Positions 1-9,208 of a DNA stretch of 64,000 nt are shown here, piece after piece; within the stretch, counting starts at the first letter, position 1; every line of letters begins with the position of its first letter. Under the pieces are notes generated by a model. That model worked only from the letters and a program-made list of their open reading frames with translations, searched no databases and had not been told where the DNA came from. A program made the translations under genes and the position numbers. The stretch is from Atriophallophorus winterbourni (lineage: Eukaryota > Platyhelminthes > Trematoda > Plagiorchiida > Microphallidae): assembly GCA_013407085.1 (NCBI GenBank), contig JACCGJ010013582.1:212051-276050 (forward strand). Direction: 5' to 3'.

Positions 1-1098
1 CTACAAAACCACGATTTCGTAGATTCTGAAGCGTTCACAGGGCGTTAATCGACATTCTCCATCCTTCGAGACATGAGAACACTTGCGAAACGTGCGTTAT
101 TGAAGGCAGGAATAATGGTAAATGACAGCATGAAATGACTCGCAGTCCAAATGATCTATAATATTTGAAGTGATATGAAATAGCATATTGTTTTCAAATC
201 TGTTTCTTTCTATTATCTTTCCACAGTAAAAGCGAATAAGTGAAAATACCGTTCAAATACTCGGATTTAGAATTTGCACCGCGTAATTTCCCGTAATGTC
301 CTTTAAAATTTATTCATATTAAGAAAGCATAGGAATAAACATTACAAAGGTAAACTTTTCTAGCGTTAACACAGATGTGATACTTCAAAATTGAATCCAA
401 GTTGTCAAGTCAACAAACGAATCGACAAAGCAAGCGGTATAACGAGCAGTGGTTTAACGTGTGAGATACTTTTATATCCGAATGATCGAGCGTTTAGATC
501 AGATGTTTTAATCTCTAAATTGCAGAATCATTAAGTGAAGATCATAAAAATTACGTTAGAACAACGCTCAGAAAATCTAAAAGGTTATTTTAAATAGTAT
601 CAGAATTAATTATTTTATCACAACAGAACAGATGAAGTCATTGCATCAAAATCCATCCCGACTTTTTCATATTCTTTTGTTTACCATGGAAACGGGAGAC
701 GCCCAGGTAACATGATACGTGCAGTGGTATCATCGGCATGATTATATGTTTGTCTATGCTCAACAAGAATGCCTGCATCGATTTGCATTCTACCTGCAAA
801 AATTTCTCTTCGATAGTAATTTCATGAGAAAAATTGAATTGCTTGGAGTTTGAATAAAGCTATAGAAGTTTTAAAAAACAACTGTATATTACTTACAAGT
901 TTACCAAACACGCCTAACAGATTGTATTTGCAGTATTTTACACAAAGATCATGAACACGATGTTTTTCCGTGTAAAAAACGTGAATATCACAGTTGCTGA
1001 TGGGGCGTATCTAGTTGTTGACAATGTTAGATCTACAAATATTATTAACAAATATAAGACTTTTGTTTCAAAATACCTGCGACGAATTATGGTAAATC
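1..1098. other. AT-rich stretch, no gene seen
   Basis: No reading frame with recognisable protein similarity, no splice-bounded exon and no RNA gene was seen here. The sequence is AT-rich non-coding DNA leading into a reverse-transcriptase relic. Confidence 0.5.
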
Positions 1099-1620
1099 TT
1101 TGTCAAAGATTATGTTTCATTTTCAGCTTAGACCCCATGGTTTTATGGACATCCGAAGATCGAAATGTTTGGCGTCTCGTTGAGGCGCATAATATACGGT
1201 TTTGTATCCGCAACACACGAATTGGCTTACCACCTGGCTCAGCTTTTGAAACCCCTAATGTAAACACGAATTCGTTTTTTTAAGAAATCATTTGATTTTG
1301 TTCGTCACGTTAGTGTCGTAACAATTGAGGAGGATACGATTTTGGTTGAGTTTGACGTAATTTCGTTGTTTACGAATGTGGACAATACAAGCAAGTTACA
1401 TTAGCGAGAGAGTCATTCAACTCCGATATGTCCTCGAAGGATCGTACAAATTTGAGTGTAGAACAAATCATCAACAGCGCATCATTTTGTATAAAAATAA
1501 ACCACTTTTTATTTATTGGACAGCTATACAAACAAAACGATGGTTTAGCCTTCATCGAGCTATTCACCAGTGTTGGCCAAAGGAAAGCGTTAGTTTTTGA
1601 AGTCTATATGAATAAATTAT
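1099..1620 (+). mobile_element. Penelope-like element RT relic
   Basis: This is a decayed reverse-transcriptase segment of the Penelope-like (PLE) type. Three motif blocks can be read in shifting plus-strand frames. From about 1135 comes FYGHPKIEMFGVSLRRI, resembling the PLE block FYGLPKIHK..VPLRPIVS. It is followed by ELAYHLAQLLKPL. Near 1345-1385 comes FDVISLFTNV, the catalytic-Asp block typical of PLEs (FDVVSLFTN). Near 1430-1560 comes an EQIINS...GQLYKQNDGLA block, equivalent to the LYKQTDGVAMG segment. Frames shift between blocks, so it cannot encode a protein. No GIY-YIG endonuclease was found downstream. The sequence changes near 1620 to a different retroelement type. The class call rests on motif order rather than a database search. 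Confidence 0.7.
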
Positions 1621-2520
1621 TGATTACCTCAGGAACACACTCATCAGAGTTATTGTGGACGGCATATTCTCCAAAAAATCGTTGTCACTAGCGGTGTTTC
1701 AGAAAGATCAGGGCCCGAATCAAAACAGTTCTTAATCTATATGAACGACATACCAATACTAAATGACAGTAAGATTGTATTGTTTGCTAACGATATGTAA
1801 GTATGGGAGCGTATCAGCAATGCTGAGGAATGTATTTTGCTGCAAAAATATTCGAATTTTTTGTAAAACTGGTCATCCAAAATATATAGCCATTGAATAT
1901 ACAGAATTCCAAAATCATGCAAAGAGACGTTAAATTGGCTTTTCCCATCAATACCAGCATGGCGACAAATTCCTTGAGTACACCTTGGAATAAAAGGACC
2001 TGACTGTCTGGATTTGCCGTAATTTGCAAAACGATCTTCAATACGGAGCCTTTGACAAAGCTCGTATCGGCTCATCTGCATGTTACGGTGGATATTTGGT
2101 CATTCATCCCTGGATTTTATGATCTCATGATAAACAAGTATATACACCCGGTACAATTCTGGACAACATGTCTCCGAAAGACGTCTTAATTCTAGATCGC
2201 ATGTATCACAGAGTTTATAAGCTTATGACATTCGTCAGGCGTCTCAGACGACTGGAGCTGATGACACTTTCACAAATGAGAATGAGATGTGATCTCATCC
2301 TTGCATATAAAATAATAGCAACTGTTTCCCACCAAATGGATATATTATGCAACCATCGAACATTGCAAGTTGCAAACACCACAACTTTAGCGGAAATGCC
2401 GCATATATTTTTATTCGGTCCGTGTGTGCTTCTTTGAAATTCACTACCAGCCGATTTGTTAGGCTAATTAGTTTATCAATATTCAGATCGAAAATTGACG
2501 TTTTCATGTGAATTAGTTCA
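1621..2520 (+). mobile_element. CR1-like non-LTR RT, 3' half, decayed
   Basis: These are remains of the back half of a CR1/jockey-type reverse transcriptase. From about 1685 the frame reads VTSGVSERSGPESKQFLIYM, a damaged form of the VTSGVPQGSVLGPLLFLIY block. Near 1775 LFANDM stands where the FADD catalytic block belongs, followed by a stop. From about 2168 onward are remnants of the C-terminal region of these polyproteins (MRCDLILAYKII, and later YFYSVRVCFF, corresponding to the usual HFFSxRV block). Several stops and frame changes make it a pseudogene. It abuts a Penelope-like fragment in the same orientation. Confidence 0.65.
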
Positions 2521-3794
2521 AATTTGCCCTCAATAATTCAGAAACTGACATTCCATTATCGAGTTTTTTTATTGTTATTCACATATATACATTTGAACCT
2601 ATAGTTCGACACAATGGTTATTTAGAAGTTAATTGCTTTTCCAACCATAAATCTTGAATCTTCAGTCTCAAGTTAATAAGTGTTCCATGAAGATTAGTAA
2701 AATGAAGATTTTAAAAAACGTCCTTGCCTTTTTTCATCGGTCATATGCCTAGCAGTCTGTCAGCGTTCATTCGTCACTCACTTCATCAAACAACATACAA
2801 AAGCCTTTAGCAAAGCAAAGTATTGATATACTCTTTTAAGCAATTAAATTAACGAACAACACTGTGCTCGATGTTTACATCAGAACAAACTGTTATTCAA
2901 CAAAATGAGTATTGTGTCTTTTTACATACCGTCATTTGTTAATGTATGCTTTGAACATTATGTTATAAATGTCAAACCAGAATAATCATGAAGTATGATT
3001 TTCTTCTCAACATGTATTGCGCTGTTGGCAAACAATGAGTATAATCGATTGTTTAAAATAAACCTTTTGAAATAAATAATTTAGTTTTTATAAGATTATA
3101 ACACATGATGTTTAGTAGTGTAAATCAGTTAAAATTTAGTTGCAAAACAAATTTAAAATTTGTGATTAGGCTACTAATAAGATTCATGAGAGCAGCAATG
3201 AAAAGGTGCTCACACATTAGATGAAACTTTCAATATCATGCTATTCGAGCGGAAAGGCCGTTCTTGTCAAAGTAATTCCCTCTAGCAAATAGCTATGATG
3301 TTTGTTACAGCTCAATTCGGTGAAGCACGTGTAATTAATATATTACTTATCAGATATCAATAATTTGATTAGCTTTCAATTAACATATGTCGAATCGAAA
3401 TGGTTTATCGTAATAGCATATTCTACAAGTTGCTACTTATTTTAAGCCTTGATGGTTGTTGCATTTAGCTTTTTGTATTGTTCTACTTAAGAAGTACATA
3501 GGTTGGACGACGACTCTACTAACACGTCGTCGATATTGATTTTCTAATTAACAGTCATTTAATGTCAATAAACGAATTTGGTTCCAACATTCTTCCTAAT
3601 TTTCATTAAATTCGAGATTAAGCATAATTTCACTGTAAACATCCAATGAAAATTCGAGATCAAACGTTTTTTTTTGCAAAAATGTGCATTTAACTAAATG
3701 TTTCACACATCATCAATTAAATTTAAAAGTATGTTTTTTCGTATTGTGATGGTATTCTCATTTCAGAGTCATGAACGTCCATGAGACAAATGAA
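2521..3794. other. Non-coding AT-rich stretch
   Basis: Nothing recognisable was seen. The right part is the 3' side of the minus-strand Ly6 gene and probably contains its 3' UTR. No AATAAA could be assigned with confidence. Confidence 0.4.
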
Positions 3795-4163
3795 TCACAG
3801 AAATTTGGGAACAAAATTGACCATCGCGACAAATGAGATGACAATCCGGATGTTACAAAATATATCTGCACTTGTGTCCGGTTGACCCTCCTGTATCTTT
3901 GATGTAATATTCGTCGTTTCATCAGGCGAAATTGAGACGGAGGTTTTAGGGGTTGTTGTGGATTGAGAACTTTTTTCTGTTGAATTCGAACTGGGTAACG
4001 TCGCACTCGGATCCCTCAATGGAAATCCGTTGCACAATTCCGTTTTGCAACACTCAATATTCCCGATGTAATCGCTCCCATTCACAGACTTGGCAACACA
4101 CTCCTCTCTCATGCAACCTCGATCAAAGTTGTAGCTGTCATTTTTGTAATACTTCAACATTGC
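3795..4163 (-). CDS. Exon 5, second half of domain 2 and GPI tail
   Basis: After a TTTTTACAG acceptor the exon starts AMLKYY, parallel to TMLKDF in exon 3. It carries RGC, EEC, ECC and LCN, then about 50 Ser/Thr-rich residues and a hydrophobic end (IRIVISFVAMVNF), stopping at TGA 3797-3795. The tail fits a GPI signal rather than a transmembrane-plus-cytoplasmic segment because only a few residues follow it. Confidence 0.8.
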   Translation of the reverse strand, partial: AMLKYYKNDSYNFDRGCMREECVAKSVNGSDYIGNIECCKTELCNGFPLRDPSATLPSSNSTEKSSQSTTTPKTSVSISPDETTNITSKIQEGQPDTSADIFCNIRIVISFVAMVNFVPKFL

Positions 4164-7100
4164 CTGTAAAAACAAGTATAGTTTCGTTTGCCAATGTTGC
4201 AACAGTTCTTGCGAATAACTAGCGATACTGCTTTCTGTTGATTAGTTGAAATGCGAATGTTAGAGTGTGATGTGTAATTTTAAACGATGATCCGAATTTT
4301 AGTGAACTATCTAGTGAACATCTTCCGAAATATATATTGAAGTCCATTTTATGAAATTCAAATCACGAACACTGCTTCAATGTTTTAGTGTTCAGTGCTA
4401 CTATCATGCGCAGTCCGACAGTCTAGATTCAGCGAGAATTGGAACGGAATATAGATGATTGATTCATTAAAACCGCTGTGTCAGTTGTTTGTATAACTGA
4501 CCACTTTAACCCGATTGGGATTTTCGGGCAGGTAATTAAGTCTCCTATAAACTAGCAAACTACAGTTTTTCAGCACATACTTCGCGCATACTTAGTACAA
4601 TGGTTTTACGTGTTTCCTTTCAACAGGTTCTAATATTTAAATTTGTTTTGAATACCAAACATGATCGGAGAAACATATCTCAGTCGCCATATATTCGTAA
4701 CTCATTAAACGATATATCATAATTTTTACAATGCTTCGATTATAAGACTGTTTTCATCCAAGTATAATATCAGGAGTTACATTGTTCTACACATTCCTGT
4801 CAGAACTAACCTGAACCTTCTGAGAAATTTATTTTGCAGATTTTGTTTCCATGCGTCGATACGTTTGCATATCATTTAAGACCAATTTTCAGATAGCCTT
4901 GTCATTGTAAATGTGAAATAATAAAATAGGTTTCTCCCTGCATCCAGCGAAAATTGATAATAACACATTTGAATATAGGTTATATAAATTGGGTTCCCAT
5001 AATTTGTATTTTGTGATGGCGATAATATTATGACACAATTGTATAACATTTTTTGTATTTTGCATTTAATTCAAATATAAACTTGAAATTGGTTTCCAAA
5101 ATAAATTGTATATTTTTGACTTACGTAACAGGAAATACACTGTTGTAATTTCTGTGTGACATTCGAAACCTTTGGGCAATTTATGCAATCGTAGCACGAA
5201 ATATTCTCTCCTGAATTCAAAAAAATGTTGGATCAGGCTCACTAGCTTCTAAAAATGAAATTCATTGAATTCTCTGTTTTAATTATAAACAATAAAGCAA
5301 TGCATATTGCTATGCAGTATTTGTCATTTGTATCCCTTATATCGATATTCATAAGAATTCAACATGTATGTAACAAATAAAAGAAAATTCATATAAATAA
5401 AAAAACAGTTTTCTTTATTTACTTGATGCAATATTTGGTAAATATTCACACAAATATAATGTATCGAGCAACGACATAACTTCGCATCATTTTTAAATAT
5501 ATGGTTAATTAGGATAAGAAGTTTTGTTATAAAATTACACAGAAATAAAAACGTCAAAAGCAAAAATCTGACGTGAATATAAATTGAACCTTTCCTTGTG
5601 CTTTGGGAATTCCTAAAAAGACAATTGGACTTACGCATAGTCAATTCATATGCAAGAACATAAATCTCAGATGGATATTGACAATATTTGTGCTGGTAAT
5701 CACACACCTTGTACGGGTATTTCAGTTGTTGTAACGTTTGTGGCATTTGGGTTGCTGGTTGTCGATGTCGTTACAGAAGTGTTCGCAGAAGTTGTTGAAT
5801 TTGTAGTGGTGTTTGTCTTTGTTTCAGTTGTTTGCAAAATCGGAGGTCGTCCGGTAGTTGTTATGAGCCACCTGTGGTTGCACAAGTCTGTATTGCAACA
5901 CTCGATCGATCCGGTGAAACCCTCGCCATTTACGAACCTTTCCTCACATTCCTCATCCAAACATCCTCGGTCTAATGTAAAAGTTCCGTTGTGGAAATCT
6001 TTCAACATTGTCTGTGGAGATTAAAACGGAGTTTCTGTCATTTAAGACAAACCTGTGCTTATTTTAATGCACTTCGTCCTTACCTAACGCAAATGTTTAG
6101 TCACATTTGATAACTTGATATCATGAAGTTTGTCCATATTCAACATTGAAAATCAGTCAACTTAAATGCGTTGTATTCTACGCATTTATACATGTACATT
6201 TCGTAATTTTTCAATTTACGTTTCGCTTAAACCCAATTCTGAAATTCAGCTTTAATTGCTGAATATTGCAATTATAATCCACAATCAACATGGATAAAAT
6301 GTCAGAGCAAAAACAACAATTGAATTTCAAATTACAAACATGTGTCAGATACTGGGGATATAAGTTATTGTCATATTAAATATTTCTACACTAGAGCATC
6401 ATAGAATCATAATGATATGCACACGTATTTTGACTCACATAGCAGGAAGTGCATCCGTAACCACGTTCTTGAGAATTTTTAGGCAACTTCGTACAGTTCT
6501 TACATTCGTAGCATATCATTTTCTTGGCTGATCGTGAAACATCGAATTAATCGAAAAATATTATATTCACTTTAGAAATATATGCTGCTTTTATTGTCAT
6601 AATTCTATTATATAAAAAATATAAACTTTTCTATTGTAACAATAATACAAGCAAGTCATTTCATTTTTAATGTACAATTGGTCGTTAAATTATAAAACAT
6701 TGTTGGGATTGATGAGTATTTGGACACATACACACATAATTAATTTGTAGTGGTTAAACTAGTGACCAGTACTAACTGAATCCAGTTTCGGAACAACTTA
6801 CAGTCCAGTAATATGAAAAATGATTGAAATTAGTATTTCTTCCAATGCAGCCCGATATCCGTCTAATGATGTAATACAACATACACACTGACATCGCCTC
6901 AATGTTGATATACCAATTAAGGCTGATTACTTCGAATATAAACATTGATATTTAATATGTTGAATGTTCATTTCATCAAGGAAAATAAAAAAGAGTGATA
7001 AATCAAGCAATTCTGAATATGTGTCTAATCATTGGTCAATTGTTCGCCCATGAACGCGAAATAATGTATTAAGACCGATTTTAAACTTGCTTAAGGCGCT

Positions 7101-8009
7101 GACAAATCATATCAATGCGACAACATGAACTATAGTGCAGAGTACTTAATCAGTAATAACGACAGTTTTGTGTTTTCTCTGTTGTCCGTTTGTTGTGTAA
7201 TACATCGGTTGCAAAATAGTGTTCCCGTAAATTGTGGTTTCACTAAGTGGTTAACCACGAAAACGTCGTGACCAATTATTAGCCTCACATGATCGAAAAT
7301 GATGAGTTCAAAATGTATTTGATTATTTTATAGGTGATTTAACACGGCACCACGATTTTCGGACTCAATAACGTGTTTCTAATAGTACTGATAATAACCA
7401 TAATAATTTCCACCCGCTACAACTAAGGTTCAGCGCAAATTCTCGGTCAACAATATTGACCACAATTGATGAAACATTGTCGTCTAGATTATGCTAAATA
7501 CCTCTAGGTTGGCAACCTATTAATTGTCCGTCTATCTAAACTTTATCTGGGTTATGCAGTTATAACTAACTCGTAAGCAATTCTTATTTACTGAGCCTGC
7601 GCATCATATTATTAGACAAAATACCATTACTCTATTTAGGTAGTATAGTTTATCAACCTGGAATTTAACTGTACATCTACCAAGTTTAACATTTCAACGA
7701 TAGTGAAAGCGAAGAACACCATCACATATATTATTTTTGAAGTAATATATGAATTTCAAACGAATTCGGTGTTATTCAGCTTAAATTTAGCTGAAAGGTA
7801 ATTATGTAATGATTTCACTCTTAATAGAAAAATCACAATTAGCCTAAATAGATAGGATACACAATATTAAATTATCAAACTGGAATTGAATTATTATATT
7901 CGCACTGTCAAACATTTGACGGAATGAACTTAGAATTTCTCAACTCACTTTTCTCTTGCGATTTTGTCAATGTGATGCTCATTAGGATCAAGAGAATACA
8001 ACTTCGCAT
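3795..8009 (-). CDS. Two-domain Ly6/uPAR GPI-anchored protein (5 exons)
   Basis: Model: exons 8009-7949, 6527-6439, 6011-5708, 5210-5125 and 4163-3795 give about 302 residues. Residues 1-20 look like a signal peptide (MRSCILLILMSITL...). Two ten-cysteine Ly6 domains follow, at roughly residues 26-95 and 157-225, each ending CC....LCN. Domain 1 is followed by a Thr/Asn-rich linker with many N-glycosylation sequons, domain 2 by a Ser/Thr-rich linker. A hydrophobic C-terminus (IRIVISFVAMVNF) suits a GPI-attachment signal. Joining the halves is my inference: the first set has no GPI tail in frame, the second has no visible exon 1, and the GTGTGT donor at 5707 and the acceptor before 5210 are both phase 1. 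Proteins of this fold sit on the outer cell surface (tegument in schistosomes). Specific function is unknown. The alternative is two separate genes, with an unseen first exon for the second. Confidence 0.65.
5125..5210 (-). CDS. Exon 4, first half of Ly6 domain 2
   Basis: An 86-base exon with a TTCAG acceptor after a T-rich run and a GTAAGT donor. Entering in phase 1 it reads GENISCYDC..., with five cysteines in the same pattern as exon 2. No signal-peptide exon is visible between 5211 and 5700, which is why I join it to exon 3. Confidence 0.75.
5700..6011 (-). CDS. Exon 3, second half of domain 1 and Thr-rich linker
   Basis: After a CCACAG acceptor the exon encodes the last five cysteines (RGC, EEC, ECC, LCN), then about 57 Thr/Asn/Ser-rich residues. 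If unspliced it ends at TGA 5702-5700 with no hydrophobic tail. A GTGTGT donor at 5707-5706 interrupts the final GGT codon after its first base, so the spliced exon would end at 5708 in phase 1. The 45-residue distance from exon start to LCN is identical in the downstream exon 5, which points to exon-pair duplication. Confidence 0.75.
   Translation of the reverse strand, partial: TMLKDFHNGTFTLDRGCLDEECEERFVNGEGFTGSIECCNTDLCNHRWLITTTGRPPILQTTETKTNTTTNSTTSANTSVTTSTTSNPNATNVTTTEIPVQGV
6439..6527 (-). CDS. Exon 2, first half of Ly6 domain 1
   Basis: An 89-base exon between a CAG acceptor and a GTGAGT donor. With the carried base it codes 30 residues holding the first five cysteines in the order CYEC..C......GC..C. 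The exit phase is 0, as in the equivalent exon of every Ly6 copy in the window. Confidence 0.8.
7949..8009 (-). CDS. Exon 1, signal peptide (two-domain Ly6 gene)
   Basis: The ATG is at 8009-8007, 49 bases after a TATA box. The 61 bases encode a short basic start, a hydrophobic run and SQEK, ending in phase 1 at a GTGAGT donor. The same phase-1 exon, 58 bases long, begins the two plus-strand Ly6 copies, which supports this start. Confidence 0.75.
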
Positions 8010-8057
8010 TTTGAGTTGTTTCCAAATAAATTTCGCTTAACGTCCAGCGCCCACTGG

Positions 8058-8065
8058 TTTATATA
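8058..8065 (-). promoter_or_regulatory. TATA box of the two-domain Ly6 gene
   Basis: On the minus strand the site reads TATATAAA, 49 bases before the ATG. That leaves room for a start site about 30 bases downstream and a 5' leader of about 20 bases. It is a position and consensus match only. Confidence 0.5.
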
Positions 8066-9109
8066 CAGTTTCTATGGCTACATGCGCCAACTGAACGTGT
8101 ATTAACTTGCGTTTCTCAAAGGTGAACAATTTCATTTCATTTACAAATAAATAAAGATTGCTGATTGATCTAATAGATATCCTGTACTGAATATTAACAA
8201 ATTGGAATACCAAATGTTCAACAAATATATATAACTGAGTTTATGCATGATTCGTCAACATTCTATTTTATTTTTTTCCATTTTGCATATAGTCTTTTCA
8301 AATGAAATTATTTATATCGAAATTATTTGAAATTGATAAGTCAATATGCAGAAAGTCAGTGCTGCACCAAAACAACGAATTACATACATTCAAAAAACAT
8401 TAATTATAACCTACCCAAATGAAGTTAACGTCTTCGCTGTATCTTATTATCTTGTCTGTAAATGACAATACACAATTCATTCATTCAAGTCGATTCTAAT
8501 GATCATGTTTCAAACATTTATTTTATTATTATATTCGAACGAGCATATTACATTGCTGTATGAAATTCATTTTGACACACACATTAACCTTGTATAAACC
8601 GACCTTATATGATTAAAATCATGATGATTAAATGCTTCATATATTGAAAGCATTGCGTAGACATTATTTACTAATTCATATTTGCTGTTATATAGATTTT
8701 GCTGGATTTCGTGATTCAAATACACACACGATCGTTAAATTTATAATCGGACAGGTTACGGGATTTACGATTTTCTAATTTATCGATGTGACACAAGGTG
8801 AGAAGGAATAGATTTGTATCTCTGAACCTGAGATCATGTAAAGAACGTGTTTTCAATCTAAACGCGCTATGCGTAAGAAACTTGTGTGCAATTCAATGTA
8901 TCAATGGATCGCAGCTTTCGTATTTACTTCAAATCCAAATTTTTGAACTTTATATAGAACAATGTATTATGAACTTCGTTGAAGAAATTCTGTAACATGA
9001 TTCAAATTTAAAGTTTAAACGGATTTGATTACTGGCATTATACAGTTTCCAAAGCTGACAACTGATTAGAAATCTATAAAATGATCAAAATAAGTTAATT
9101 TCACGACTG
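8066..9109. other. Intergenic, no gene seen
   Basis: AT-rich sequence upstream of the minus-strand Ly6 gene. It presumably holds its control region, but I see no copy of the paired CACGTG boxes found before the plus-strand Ly6 copies. Confidence 0.4.
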
Positions 9110-9208
9110 TTTACTCATTCCAAAAGCTGCCAAACATGAACATTTACGAGATGGTGATGTACGTCCATGGTCGACATCAACTGAAGAAGGTCAACAGCAG
9201 CAACATAA
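9110..9208 (+). mobile_element. Family Z 3'-terminal fragment
   Basis: About 100 bases match the extreme 3' end of the zinc-finger non-LTR element seen near 38760-38845: the end of the finger coding region, a GATGTACNTCCATGGT block, GACATCAACTGAAGAAGG, and a CAGCAGCAACA tail. Heavy 5' truncation is normal for non-LTR insertions. Confidence 0.7.

Noticed and set aside
5470..5520. ATGATGCGAAGT on the minus strand as exon 1 of a separate second Ly6 gene
   Set aside because: It starts like the exon 1 at 8009 (ATGCGAAGT) but reaches a stop after 14 codons with no phase-1 donor.
5324..5746. 140-codon minus-strand open frame overlapping the Ly6 exon 3
   Set aside because: It reads the end of exon 3 in the wrong frame and then AT-rich intron. 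It has no signal, domain or splice support.
5650..6024. 124-codon plus-strand frame opposite Ly6 exon 3
   Set aside because: Antisense shadow of the Thr-rich linker (ACN codons read as valine/phenylalanine-rich sequence).
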